A DNA stretch of 49,157 nt from Sulfuricurvum sp. (GTDB lineage: Bacteria > Campylobacterota > Campylobacteria > Campylobacterales > Sulfurimonadaceae), in contig NZ_JAQUHV010000015.1 in the NCBI RefSeq assembly GCF_028681615.1, positions 1 through 49,157 of the forward strand, written 5' to 3'. Positions 18,001 through 24,793 of the stretch are shown here, piece by piece. Under the pieces are notes generated by a model. That model was not told the origin of the DNA, did no database searches, and worked only from the letters and a program-made list of their open reading frames with translations. The first letter of the stretch is position 1; each line of letters starts with the position of its first letter. A program made the translations under genes and the position numbers.

Positions 18001-18265
18001 TTTCTTGATCTTTTTCATACGCAGAAGCTACGGCTTTAAATGGAGCCGTAACCGCATCTACGACTTTAGTGAGAGTACTTTTTTCAGGCTTTGGAATAGA
18101 CTCAGTAAGATACTGTTTATACACAGCATTTTTATCCGATTGTGGCATATCGGCATAATCTTTTCCGGTGGCAATATTCTCTATAAAATATTGACGTGCC
18201 ACCAGCTTCTGATCCGAAGGGTTCATATCTAAAAATTCTTTACTTTTAAATAGCTCTTGGTTCAT
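12017..18265 (-). CDS. Giant polyvalent virion protein with metallopeptidase and PBECR-like domains
   Basis: 2082 residues from ATG 18265, with TTAGGA upstream; an in-frame extension to 18352 has no ribosome site. Visible parts: a Glu/Ala/Lys-rich region to about 480; a metallopeptidase-like domain with HEVGVH (HExxH, His617 and His621); a region at about 765-893 (THSWVTLKTPAGDVRLHAG) resembling phage Barnase/EndoU/ColicinE5/RelE-like nucleases; a polyvalent-protein domain with EIQSDW (about 1074-1130); and a late segment WKQSKTVWNAGSHFNN (about 1655) like C-terminal LPD domains. Such proteins are packed in the head and injected with DNA to act on the new host. The gene precedes portal. Confidence 0.75.
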   Translation of the reverse strand: MNQELFKSKEFLDMNPSDQKLVARQYFIENIATGKDYADMPQSDKNAVYKQYLTESIPKPEKSTLTKVVDAVTAPFKAVASAYEKDQEKPTQPISAVEKYALAKNQYAMGRRSDEYMDTLKQAAELEVGHQKREEQNQKRTAQIEESKKPALQQLSDQFNPARPMMAIPTTIGSVIGGEETGKAIAKEFGGDYQYRNGERTTTFADANPDYVLAEGVIADPLNSVGAPVKAVGRAANIAKIRETKVLSAGQQHIFDAADDILKSSSEAMGIDLPKPKAAPEVLAKDEAIAKAIADEYGAPEIEIAKEVPSTGKEEVATDINVSHKNEEIPTSNPHPEDIRPADSASANNINVAPKEEIPPVDPKVKAQAEQDTRVQAAHEEAMARKAELEAQQKAQEAFQADKEAIESHPRLQELIDMRRDVSAKQAERPNIRESDRILIHENNGGGYETTVIPETDVKNYAHDMSLTKADIASYEKNGLTPELSEKFKKDLDVLDNHPEYRPVEPTGRVEGDKYIDEATGEEVDIPFSKGESVPEVHTMESMKQSVRSAVGEDIDSRLSPILQTISKADIPEAVLKKAGDSSDGIHGFIHEGKAYIVADNIPKEWSDSQVRGLVMHEVGVHLRKAGSGDKEFNRILSTMRESDDPIIKEAYARVPENTAAHKVDEEALGYLIQAHPDTTIARRVIAWIKQQLIRLSISPMRLKLTPQDLSAMAWGAVKRGDNQIISKDTMLHARVIEKMYIDPKSGRINMNALAKEAIELPEPIGKKDFFDLLGTHSWVTLKTPAGDVRLHAGETYRHFSGNNTYYADRQHLSGALYSTLKEPLFVVEEKVKGNVTYYKPFIEKDGLTHLIGITKDGDGRLKLKTFFDVSEDRVKSMMKVPDGHVKYFKHSDPATHVGQGIASKTPSDHMIDGKGLDEEIIHPNGTDSQEVQFSRAKEEPQSAGGFYSAAQRAIEKMPPKMESEAFIKYLKNNGVKDDEILHSGIAKAVEGKTSITKAEIEGAFANPVMERKVLEAPKYEKYSTDGGENYREELTTLPDSKGSYSSSHWDEPNVLLHTRQQDTIIDGDKTLLVEEIQSDWMQAKRKGENVPNAPMSKTWHEFGMRQLIDEAVAKGYDRVAWVDGATQANRYAMSHSVDRLVYNKNYHVIEGYKDGKSVMYKNADEGELEHLIGKEPAKRLMENEVHKGIHEIKGEALDIGGDGMKGFYDKILVDYAKKYTKKWGVTVEKKTLPNGVEVWSFPVNAKMKEDIAKNGQALYAHGFGAIAGVGQDENGNITFDPVKAVLGMAGITGGTLLLSKTARAAVGKLVGDIHHMSQERIKNLVNHTIAKTLIDDKNIVKEALKDWAHTHFTLPKAYETATQLKHAGVAQDFADATVLHKALSKMELETNMMLQRYIVKDITELPEPYAFLKRLGDTINARINAQSEELFELGMIDAETRDAYRDQYLKRLYDEHWFGAKEKPHVITKGLPKEYQRGKQLVTDKAEEAYKYLNDFGVVKGLEPLDTFNSNMDELIADATEKGYLGEKTAGGVKIDFDNGKVVFDRDWTKGEREAMGEIENAALTVPNTMARLANQVQTARMFKQLADDPTIVFKGEVKDDEVMKGMGWVKMPNSKRYGALSTQWVDKRVAQDLIRMEEMGEGFKKWLGALSFWKQSKTVWNAGSHFNNFSSNIMLRFLSGDNNPFENFDEAYRMMRAHTRIEDLKVKKTAGQASSEELQELDTLIQDNPYVMEAVKIGLFGKSQLQDILHGYGGSEYFKQQKSGVGKALGKVNEVAQGMYQAEDGLVRLAMYVTRRQKNINMIDAQREIEAILPDYTRPLPSGVRKLRDSGAAPFISWTYYVLPNILKLAKQNKWRAVAVIGAPMVLSETIMQMEGKSNADLPTDAVGRRLGYNVDKDGHIDTIKIDRILPGFDIASIPMEAVIDGARGYQVSHSTVHALWEATKGATDASSNFAASTLLSGPPISAAVATLPKHTDSYSGRPIIGSGKQTDAQEMMNVGRFVVDKAIPVPMEAMNIYDFAKGQIVEEKKRKQYQDVVPRTTKQQMLKLFGVNTQTYDPKVTDKNLKKNENAMKKLFGGN
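15427..15440. repeat. 14-bp palindrome ATCCGCCGGCGGAT, copy 4
   Basis: Perfect copy inside the polyvalent gene, where it is read as SAGGF, a different frame from copy 1. Confidence 0.7.
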
Positions 18266-18312
18266 AATCATCCTAATATGGTTCTTTGATTCGATAATAA
18301 CTACTTTACAGT

Positions 18313-18335
18313 TTATAAAATAGGGTGAGTAATCA
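18313..18335 (-). promoter_or_regulatory. Late promoter motif, variant copy upstream of polyvalent gene
   Basis: On the minus strand it ends CTATTTTATAAA and matches the 23-bp late motif at 19 positions. Its end lies 47 bases before the start codon at 18265, close to the 42-44 bases seen for the two other genes with the motif. Confidence 0.55.
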
Positions 18336-18372
18336 CCAGCGCATCGTTTCAATGAGTATAAATAATTTTGGG

Positions 18373-18395
18373 TTTATAAAATAGCGGGGGTAATT
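18373..18395 (-). promoter_or_regulatory. Late promoter motif, exact copy upstream of polyvalent gene
   Basis: Exact copy of the 23-bp motif found at 27728 and 35210. On the minus strand it reads ATTACCCCCGCTATTTTATA plus flanks. It lies 60 bp behind the variant copy, giving a tandem arrangement in the intergenic region shared with antirepressor cassette 2. Confidence 0.65.
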
Positions 18396-18484
18396 GAGAT
18401 AGACGGACTTAATACTTTTCGACACCGCTTCATGCTACTATTACGCATTAAAACTGTAAATAATACTACTTAGAGGTATTCAGA

Positions 18485-18724
18485 GTGGAAAACGAAAATA
18501 TTATCAAAGCGACGTGTAAAGAACACGGTATGACATATAAAGAGCTTGGAGAAAATATAGGATACGGAGAAGAAGCAGTCGGTAAAGCTTCCCGTACTGG
18601 TGAAGTAAGTAAACCAATGTTAAAAGCCATTGAGCTATTTAATGAAAATATTATGTTAAAAGAAGAGAGTAAAACTCTTGATGATTTAAAAAACATATTT
18701 GAAAGGGTAATTTCCCGTAAATAA
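18485..18724 (+). CDS. Small HTH protein of antirepressor cassette 2
   Basis: 79 residues from GTG 18485, with AGAGG eight bases upstream (18472-18476). Helix-turn-helix MTYKELGENIGYGEEAVGKAS near residues 15-36, paralogous to the protein at 4030 over its whole length. It is divergent from the polyvalent gene and lies on the strand opposite to all late genes around it. The TTAATACGTTAATA-type repeats just after it (18722-18734 and 18753-18767) may be further binding sites. Confidence 0.75.
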   Translation: MENENIIKATCKEHGMTYKELGENIGYGEEAVGKASRTGEVSKPMLKAIELFNENIMLKEESKTLDDLKNIFERVISRK

Positions 18725-18769
18725 TACGTTAATTAAATTACAAAATACAAATTTAATACGTTAATACAC

Positions 18770-18824
18770 TTGACAAACACTTATATAATCCGCTAATATT
18801 ACTTTATGACCGTATTAAATACGG
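18770..18824 (+). promoter_or_regulatory. Promoter plus 15-bp palindromic operator, cassette 2
   Basis: TTGACA (18770-18775), an 18-bp spacer and TAATAT (18794-18799), then CCGTATTAAATACGG (18810-18824), a perfect inverted repeat around one A starting about four bases after the expected start site. The layout matches cassette 1; the central ATTAAAT is shared while the arms differ, as expected for two related regulators with different specificity. Confidence 0.65.
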
Positions 18825-18842
18825 ATTATAAAGGAGACTTCA

Positions 18843-19574
18843 ATGAGTCAAATAATCCCTTTCAACTATGGAGACAAACAAATCCGTGTACTGACAGATG
18901 AAACAAACGGTGATCCCCTATGGGTTGCTAAAGATGTTTGTGATGTGTTAGATTTAAAAGATGTAAACCGTTCATTATCAAAACTTGATGACGATGAAAA
19001 GGGTACTCAAACTTTGAGTACCCTTGGTGGAAACCAAAAAATGGCAGTCATCACCGAAAGCGGTCTCTACACCTTGGTGCTCCGCTCCAACAAACCCGAA
19101 GCCAAAACATTCAAACGATGGGTAACCCACGAAGTCCTCCCCGCGATCCGCCGCACGGGAAGCTATAGTGTTGTATCCCCCGACATGACAAATATGTTCC
19201 AGTCCAATGAGCGAATGATGAATGATCTAGCCGATAGACAAACCAAAATCCTACGTGACGCGGTAGACTCGATGGCGATGATGATTGCCGATACGCGGGA
19301 AGATATGAGAGCCGTATCCCGTGACGTTGCCGCGTTGCGCCTCAACGTCGGAACGAGACTCATCAATGCCGAAGAACGCCGTACCATCTACGAAACGATC
19401 ACCCGACGAGGTATAGAACTTGCGAGGGTTCACGGTATCGACCCTTCCGTATCGACGGGAGCGATCTTCGCCCGTATCAAATCCCGCTTTGGGTTGGGTC
19501 ACTATACCGAACTCCCCTCCGACCGAGTAGCCGAAGTCCTCCGATTTATCGAAAACTCTGAAATCTCATATTAA
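18843..19574 (+). CDS. BRO-type antirepressor with ORF6C-like C-terminus
   Basis: 243 residues, with AAGGAG before the ATG. The N-terminal BRO domain (about 5-105) has DPLWVAKDVCDVLDLKDVNR, then TESGLYTLVLRSNKPEAKTF and HEVLPAIRRTGSY. A helical linker follows, then an ORF6C-like C-terminus (about 170-240) with HYTELPSDRVAEVLRFIENS. Proteins of this type act as phage antirepressors. The C-terminal domain matches that of the AntA protein at 4891, and the neighbours on both sides match too, so this is a second copy of the same cassette with another N-terminal domain. Confidence 0.82.
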   Translation: MSQIIPFNYGDKQIRVLTDETNGDPLWVAKDVCDVLDLKDVNRSLSKLDDDEKGTQTLSTLGGNQKMAVITESGLYTLVLRSNKPEAKTFKRWVTHEVLPAIRRTGSYSVVSPDMTNMFQSNERMMNDLADRQTKILRDAVDSMAMMIADTREDMRAVSRDVAALRLNVGTRLINAEERRTIYETITRRGIELARVHGIDPSVSTGAIFARIKSRFGLGHYTELPSDRVAEVLRFIENSEISY

Positions 19575-19584
19575 AGGATATAAC

Positions 19585-19821
19585 ATGATATACGATACAC
19601 TTGAAACCCCTATGATCGCTGACCGCTTGGAAATATCTCTATCAAAAATCGATTTTATCGCCTCATTCCTATCTGATTACAAAGAGGGAAATATACTAAA
19701 TAGTGAGGGGATGTACTATATCCTTCGTGATACTGTCGAAGAGATACGAGAACTCTTCGAGTTTACGAAAGAAACACCGTTGCCCGAACCAAAACCGCAA
19801 CTGTTTAAACGTGCGGCATAA
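19585..19821 (+). CDS. Small helical protein of antirepressor cassette 2
   Basis: 78 residues, ten bases after the BRO gene. It aligns with the protein at 5684 (EG.....EGMY, then TVEEIRE). It ends three bases before the stop of a leftward virion gene, so transcription converges here with no visible terminator. Function unknown. Confidence 0.7.
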   Translation: MIYDTLETPMIADRLEISLSKIDFIASFLSDYKEGNILNSEGMYYILRDTVEEIRELFEFTKETPLPEPKPQLFKRAA

Positions 19822-19824
19822 TAA

Positions 19825-20877
19825 CTATTTTTTACCTTTTATTCTATTTAGGATGTCAGTAGCACTCTCTACTTTAGCAGGTTGCACTGGAGCAGTAGCA
19901 ACTGGTTTGGACTGGGTACTTCCTAAAGTAGCACTATTCCCATAAAAATGTTCATTTACTGTAATAGGTAAATATTGCCCCTGTGTATCTCTAAAATGTT
20001 TTCTAAATGTATTCTGATCATCAGGGCTTAAGTTTTTAAAACCCGGAATATCATCCCCAAAAGAAGGGTCTTTTAGTGCGTCATATACCTGTTTTTTAGC
20101 CATCCTATTCTCTTTATTTTGCCCTGTAGTTGCATTTGTTTTTGAAACGGCTATCTGATCAGCAGTTTGCTGTATTTTGATTGGTATAGTGCTCATCTCT
20201 ACTTTATCTTTTGCTGCTCCAATAATATTTTTCTGAGTAGCGCTCACAGAATAATTATGCTTATCTTTAAATTCCTGTGGTTTATTACTATTTTCAAGAA
20301 TTACCCCATCCGTTAATGCACCTTTATAACCGATCTCCGATTTTGTCTTTTCCGATTCAATAGCCTCTTTCCGGTATCCATCAGCAAGAGCATCGAACAG
20401 ATGCAGATTATCCTTTGTCCACCCGCCGTTATCTTCAAATCCTTTACGGATAGTCTGATAATACCCTTCGCTAAACTTGCCGGTTTTAGGATCATTGAAT
20501 GTCGTGGAGGGTATCATCTGCTTATACTGATCCATAAACCCGTTCTCAGTCTGCTTCTTTAGATCCGCAGCATTTTTATTTTCAGCCCCGATTGCCTCAG
20601 CTAGATTTTTCCGCTGTGTATCACGAAATGTCGAGCGCTTTTGCCCCTGATTTTCATTAAAAACTGAGTTTTCGTTCTGCTTAGAGACAAGATCCTCCTG
20701 AGCCCCTTGCAGCTTCAGAGTATTCAGCGCATCGACTTGTTTTTGGTTCTCCGTATCGATGAACATTTTCCCTACATTCCCGATCCCCTCAGCCGCCTTG
20801 GAAAACCCGCTCTCTTGTGGCATCGCGAGCGCCATCACCTGCGGGCTGAAGCGTAATGCATCACTGTCATTTTTCAT
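19825..20877 (-). CDS. Putative virion or ejection protein
   Basis: 350 residues from ATG 20877, preceded by AAGGAG; an extension to 20961 overlaps the previous gene and has no ribosome site. It is Gln/Asn/Lys-rich and largely helical (for example QRKNLAEAIGAENKNAADLKK), without membrane segments or recognised domain. It lies between the tail-spike genes and the giant polyvalent protein, where podoviruses often encode internal virion proteins. It is the last gene before the backwards antirepressor cassette. Confidence 0.55.
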   Translation of the reverse strand: MKNDSDALRFSPQVMALAMPQESGFSKAAEGIGNVGKMFIDTENQKQVDALNTLKLQGAQEDLVSKQNENSVFNENQGQKRSTFRDTQRKNLAEAIGAENKNAADLKKQTENGFMDQYKQMIPSTTFNDPKTGKFSEGYYQTIRKGFEDNGGWTKDNLHLFDALADGYRKEAIESEKTKSEIGYKGALTDGVILENSNKPQEFKDKHNYSVSATQKNIIGAAKDKVEMSTIPIKIQQTADQIAVSKTNATTGQNKENRMAKKQVYDALKDPSFGDDIPGFKNLSPDDQNTFRKHFRDTQGQYLPITVNEHFYGNSATLGSTQSKPVATAPVQPAKVESATDILNRIKGKK

Positions 20878-20887
20878 AGTACTCTCC

Positions 20888-21148
20888 TTAATTTGCTTTT
20901 GTACCGGTAGTTTTATTCTGCACCGTTCCGGTATTATCGATGTCGGTATATCCATGTACATGGGTATTTATCGTATTTTGCAGCGCGATGATCTGATCCC
21001 CTAGTATCTGCATACTGTCACTCATAGCTTGATAATCATTATGAACCGTAACCTTATACAGATCAAACTCAGCCCGTATAGCATCGAGGAGGGTCTGGGC
21101 ATCTCTGGCCAACACAAACGCTTTATCGGTTTGACTTTTTTTATCCAT
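20888..21148 (-). CDS. Small coiled-coil virion-like protein with HVHGY motif
   Basis: 86 residues from ATG 21148, GGAGG upstream. The first 60 residues are a long helix (AQTLLDAIRAEFDLYKVTV); then THVHGYTD followed by a Thr/Gly/Asn-rich tail, reminiscent of the metal-binding HxH ends of phage spike proteins. Probably a small tail component. Function not established. Confidence 0.5.
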   Translation of the reverse strand: MDKKSQTDKAFVLARDAQTLLDAIRAEFDLYKVTVHNDYQAMSDSMQILGDQIIALQNTINTHVHGYTDIDNTGTVQNKTTGTKAN

Positions 21149-21150
21149 AC

Positions 21151-21582
21151 TTATGCCTCCATTATGATATCACTTAAAATATTATTAGATAAAATTAATG
21201 CTTCTTTTAATTCTTCTAAATCGATATCTACTTTTGTATTGTCTTTAAGTTTCCATTTAATCTTTTTATCCCCTGCCATTAGCGCAATATTATATTTTAA
21301 GAGCATACGGCTTTGAGATTCTTCGCTACCATTAAATACTTTACCGCTTGATGTAGTGACAACAATCTCATTAATAACTGTCTGCCTCTGTTTCTTTTTC
21401 TGATAGGGATTTAATATTAGTGGTTTTTCAACAAGTGTATCATTGATAATTTGGTATCTTGAAATATCTTCAATATCAGCTTCGATTACTTTATCCCCGG
21501 AAGTCATGTTAACTATAACATCATTAGAATGATGCGTATTAATTCCTAATTTAATCCCACTGTCATTATATATAATATACAT
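21151..21582 (-). CDS. DUF4376-like tail-fibre accessory protein
   Basis: 143 residues. The C-terminal two thirds (VVTTSSGKVFNGSEESQSRM, later MAGDKKIKWKLKDN and DLEELKEALILSNN) match the DUF4376 pattern, common in proteins encoded right after tail fibres and thought to help their assembly. It overlaps the stop of the tail spike (TGATG). The DNA is AT-rich relative to the head genes, as often seen for exchanged fibre cassettes. Confidence 0.65.
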   Translation of the reverse strand: MYIIYNDSGIKLGINTHHSNDVIVNMTSGDKVIEADIEDISRYQIINDTLVEKPLILNPYQKKKQRQTVINEIVVTTSSGKVFNGSEESQSRMLLKYNIALMAGDKKIKWKLKDNTKVDIDLEELKEALILSNNILSDIIMEA

Positions 21583-23123
21583 CAGTTCATTACCCCTATT
21601 ACACCTACTGTGAAACTTACGTTCAATGTGGCGGAAGTATCAGATTTAGCAGTACGCAGTGAAAACTCTATATTTGAGTTTGCAGGGATTATATACGTGA
21701 ATGCTGCGCTTTTAGCATCTTCTGACATTTGAGTCCATCCATAATCAAATATTTTAGTAGAACCTACAAAAAAACCAAATACTTGATAGCCTGTCGGAGA
21801 TCCAGTCATTATACCACTGCGACCGGAGGCAGTGATTAGTACTTTCATTTGGGTATTAGATGAATTTGAAACGATAAAACTTTGAATACCATTTGTATTT
21901 TCTATAGTAATAGAAGTAGGGAATGCCGTTACTTGTGTAATTTCTCCATATAGTGAATAAGTGGCAGCAGTAGCAATGCTATTGGCTACAATTCTATCAG
22001 CAAGTATGGTTCCAGCGACTACCATATTACCATCAATAACCATCTGAGCAGTAATCCATGCTGAACCACTCCAGTACTTTGTCATAGTCCATGAATTTGC
22101 TTTGGATAGAGTTACTTTATCCATCAAAACTTTGGTAAGAGATAAATTAGATATAACCGCATTAGCTTCTGTATCACTCCATGCTGAAGCTGTAGATGTT
22201 GCAGTAAACCACCCAGCACCTCTTGCTCCATTCGTACCATTTATACCATTTATACCATTCGTTCCATTTATACCATTCGTGCCATCCGTCCCATTCGTAC
22301 CATCTACCCCCTTGGACAAATATAGTCCCCATGTCCCGCTATGCAGTATATAGCTGTTCCCATCTACACTGTTTTTATAGACACTGTTCTCTTGGTAGCC
22401 GCTTGGGAGCGGATGCGCTGAAAACTCACCGATGTAGGTAATCGGGTATATCGTTTTGATCTCTCCGTTTACAGGGCTGACGATATAGAATGTGTCTGCA
22501 TAGACATAGAATGCACTGGGCTCTGCACTATCAGCAACTGCTTTCCACCCCGCTATCGCTTTATGCCCATCCGCAGTTTGTACTGTAGTAAATGTAGTCG
22601 CTTCCGCTCGAAGTGACAGTACTCCGTCACTGAGTGCGGCCAATGCACTATTAGTAGAATACGATGCGGATATATTACCCTCTAGCTCTGCCACCGCAGC
22701 AGTTACGGTACTGGCATAGCTTATTTTGTCATATGCGATCTGATCGGTTATCGACCCTACTTGTCCATTCAGCCATGCTTGTAAATCCGATATCTTCATA
22801 TCCTGAGCAGCAATAACAAGATTGAGTAAATCCCCAAATTTGATATTCAGTGCCGTATCCGACAGTGCATTAGAAATGATCCCATCTTGTGTGAGCAGAT
22901 ATTCTCGAACCCACTGTTCCAAACTCCCCATATCTCCCCGTAAATCTTGAGTGTTTGTTAGGATACTGTCAATCTGCATCCGCAAATCATCCAGAGTAAA
23001 ATTAGGGCATTTTACAACAGATAGATGTTGATCATCTACCCATACATTATGAGTTTCTTCGATAGTAACCGATACATCCCCTTTAGAGACGACCATTGCA
23101 TCGCTGTCATTTGTAACGGTCAT
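21582..23123 (-). CDS. Tail spike/fibre with collagen-like repeat (B)
   Basis: 513 residues. The N-terminus (about 1-110) is likely the virion-anchoring part. The middle contains a collagen-like Gly-X-Y run (about 275-300, GTNGTDGTNGINGTNG-type), and the C-terminal half is beta-rich with Thr, Ser and Asn and probably binds the host surface. It contains a stretch like central tail-tip proteins (VVAGTILADRIVANSIATAA). It overlaps the preceding gene by ATGA and the following chaperone-like gene. A second collagen-like fibre is encoded at 26192. Confidence 0.75.
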   Translation of the reverse strand: MTVTNDSDAMVVSKGDVSVTIEETHNVWVDDQHLSVVKCPNFTLDDLRMQIDSILTNTQDLRGDMGSLEQWVREYLLTQDGIISNALSDTALNIKFGDLLNLVIAAQDMKISDLQAWLNGQVGSITDQIAYDKISYASTVTAAVAELEGNISASYSTNSALAALSDGVLSLRAEATTFTTVQTADGHKAIAGWKAVADSAEPSAFYVYADTFYIVSPVNGEIKTIYPITYIGEFSAHPLPSGYQENSVYKNSVDGNSYILHSGTWGLYLSKGVDGTNGTDGTNGINGTNGINGINGTNGARGAGWFTATSTASAWSDTEANAVISNLSLTKVLMDKVTLSKANSWTMTKYWSGSAWITAQMVIDGNMVVAGTILADRIVANSIATAATYSLYGEITQVTAFPTSITIENTNGIQSFIVSNSSNTQMKVLITASGRSGIMTGSPTGYQVFGFFVGSTKIFDYGWTQMSEDAKSAAFTYIIPANSNIEFSLRTAKSDTSATLNVSFTVGVIGVMN

Positions 23124-23485
23124 ACAATTCTCCGAACTACATAGGCATTTCCGCGAGCAATCTTCTTGATATCCCCATCTTTTGTGATCGCAATTTCATA
23201 CGCTCGATTCGCATATTTGGTTCGTATAGATGGAGCATACTCATTGCTATCACTTTCCAGCGTTGCCGTGTACTCATCGGGGATCTTGATATACACCTTA
23301 TCGCTGACACTTACACTTCCCACCGTAGATACATCGACTATCGTATTGGTTATCTTATCGACTATTTTCATGATAGCTGTATATCCGGTGAGATCAAACA
23401 CTGCATTGTTATCATCGAGTACCTGAAGCGACATCTCAAACGTCCCCCCCTGCTCCAGTACGATATCCAGTTTCCCCGCAGCCAT
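23120..23485 (-). CDS. Small baseplate or fibre-adaptor-like protein
   Basis: 121 residues of Ig-like beta pattern: LEQGGTFEMSLQVLDDNNAV, then DLTGYTAIMKI, then a C-terminal strand block. The 'EQG-T-F / DLTGYTA-M' arrangement is common in small phage proteins encoded next to tail spikes and lysis genes. Probably a virion protein linking fibre and tail. It starts on the Rz1 stop (TAATG). Confidence 0.6.
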   Translation of the reverse strand: MAAGKLDIVLEQGGTFEMSLQVLDDNNAVFDLTGYTAIMKIVDKITNTIVDVSTVGSVSVSDKVYIKIPDEYTATLESDSNEYAPSIRTKYANRAYEIAITKDGDIKKIARGNAYVVRRIV

Positions 23486-23718
23486 TATTTACAACTCCTA
23501 AATCGTGTTAAAAGTGTTTCATAGTCATCTTCCAGCAAAATAAATCGCTCACTTGCACATTGCCCAAACTTTGTATCATTATGTTCACCCGCACATATTT
23601 GGTGATAGGTACGGGTTGGTTCCTCTGCTTGACAGGGCAAATACTTCGGAGCGCACCCGCTAAAAAACACTGCGCATAACAGTAATGCCGTTTTGACAAT
23701 CCGTTTTATTTGCATCAT
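23485..23718 (-). CDS. Rz1-like outer-membrane spanin lipoprotein
   Basis: 77 residues from ATG 23718 with GGAG upstream. A positive N-terminus, a hydrophobic stretch and the lipobox FFSGC (cysteine about residue 22) mark a secreted lipoprotein. The gene overlaps the 3' end of the Rz-like gene by 59 bases in another frame, the classical spanin layout. Together they should fuse inner and outer membranes in the last step of lysis. Several extra cysteines in the mature part are unusual for Rz1. Confidence 0.7.
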   Translation of the reverse strand: MMQIKRIVKTALLLCAVFFSGCAPKYLPCQAEEPTRTYHQICAGEHNDTKFGQCASERFILLEDDYETLLTRFRSCK

Positions 23719-23977
23719 AGGGATACTCCTTTACTTTTTGGATTCGATCTCGTGTTACTACATGGATCTTCTCTTCGATCACTTTAGCCTCTACGATCTT
23801 TACTTTCTGCTGTTGTGACAGTGCAGCGGCTACTCCGATATTGACATTGAGTTTGTCAATCTCATTTTGTTTTGTCGTATTGATAGCCCATTGCGCTATA
23901 TTTCCAATGAGTGATAAAACCAATGTATAAGCAAGAATTTGGAGTAAAGACTCTTTAAACCAACCAATTATTTTCAT
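23660..23977 (-). CDS. Rz-like inner-membrane spanin
   Basis: 105 residues from ATG 23977, chosen because GGAGG lies eight bases upstream; an ATG at 23992 would overlap that site. One N-terminal membrane segment (about 8-27, LLQILAYTLVLSLIGNIAQW) is followed by a periplasmic coiled coil. The start overlaps the endolysin stop (TAATG), and the 3' end overlaps Rz1. Confidence 0.7.
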   Translation of the reverse strand: MKIIGWFKESLLQILAYTLVLSLIGNIAQWAINTTKQNEIDKLNVNIGVAAALSQQQKVKIVEAKVIEEKIHVVTRDRIQKVKEYPYDANKTDCQNGITVMRSVF

Positions 23978-24561
23978 TACCAATACCTCCATTTTACAGA
24001 TTTATAAAGACTATACTGTTGCCCATACTTCCATACTTTAACCGAGTAGTCGTAATTGATCTCGCAGTTCGAGACACACTCTTTCTTTCCGCTTGGATAG
24101 GTGAAGCAGGATTGACCTCTTCGGCAGTTTGCTTTTGCTTTCTCCCAGTTCTCAACGCCTGCTCTTGCTATCTCTTTCGATACAAGCCCACCGCCGTTGT
24201 ACGTTTGGTATGTGACCCACAATCCGTACTTTTTATCGTACACAGACTTCATAATGATAGCCTGAGCTTTAAGTTGATCGGGAATAGCTTTAATACTCTT
24301 TACACCGTGATCGGATAGAGGCTTTTGCCATAGTCTATAGGTAATCTGTGGTAATCCCTCCGACCCTACACCGTCATAACTCAAAACGTTTCTACATCCT
24401 GACTCTTGTACGAGTTGTCCAACTCCATCCTGATACGGATAATCGACCCCGAACTGCTCATAATGAGCTACACGTACGTCATGAACATATGCTTGGCACC
24501 GTTGGATTGAACCTCCGAAGAGATTACCCCCCAAAAGCGTAGCAAAGAGGAATAATCGCAT
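23977..24561 (-). CDS. Lysozyme-like (SLT fold) endolysin with signal peptide
   Basis: 194 residues from ATG 24561 (a TTG at 24579 would add six). An N-terminal signal or signal-arrest segment (MRLFLFATLLGGNLFGGS) suggests Sec export. The catalytic region shows QESG (Glu likely the acid catalyst) followed by GVGSEGLPQITYRLW and TYQTYNGGG, the order seen in SLT-type transglycosylases. Six or more cysteines in the mature part suggest disulfides. Role: peptidoglycan degradation at lysis. The gene overlaps the holin by 38 bases. Confidence 0.75.
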   Translation of the reverse strand: MRLFLFATLLGGNLFGGSIQRCQAYVHDVRVAHYEQFGVDYPYQDGVGQLVQESGCRNVLSYDGVGSEGLPQITYRLWQKPLSDHGVKSIKAIPDQLKAQAIIMKSVYDKKYGLWVTYQTYNGGGLVSKEIARAGVENWEKAKANCRRGQSCFTYPSGKKECVSNCEINYDYSVKVWKYGQQYSLYKSVKWRYW

Positions 24562-24793
24562 AGAGCATAATCCGAACAAAGTGAGCAGGTCTAAGTTTAC
24601 CTTTCCAATCTACGGCAGGGAAAAACAACTTACCCATAGCATGAGCATGGAGCATACCTACCGATACTAAAACAACCTTCATTGACAAAAGTTGCATTGG
24701 TGCAGGAATAGCCTCATACAGCCCACTAAAAAACAATACCAAAATGATAATTGATAAAGCCACCTCAAATGCTACCCTCTTGACCTGATTCAT
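24524..24793 (-). CDS. Holin-like membrane protein
   Basis: 89 residues with three hydrophobic segments (about 8-27, 33-52 and 70-88) and a short charged loop (VDWKGKLRPAH). Size, topology and position directly before the endolysin support a holin. It overlaps the preceding small gene as ATGA and the endolysin in another frame. Confidence 0.6.
   Translation of the reverse strand: MNQVKRVAFEVALSIIILVLFFSGLYEAIPAPMQLLSMKVVLVSVGMLHAHAMGKLFFPAVDWKGKLRPAHFVRIMLYAIIPLCYAFGG

Noticed and set aside
4758-18354. 13-mer GCATCGTTTCAAT shared at 4758-4770 and 18342-18354, both near antirepressor cassettes
   Set aside because: Only two copies, different positions relative to the genes and no symmetry; could be chance or a relic of the cassette duplication.
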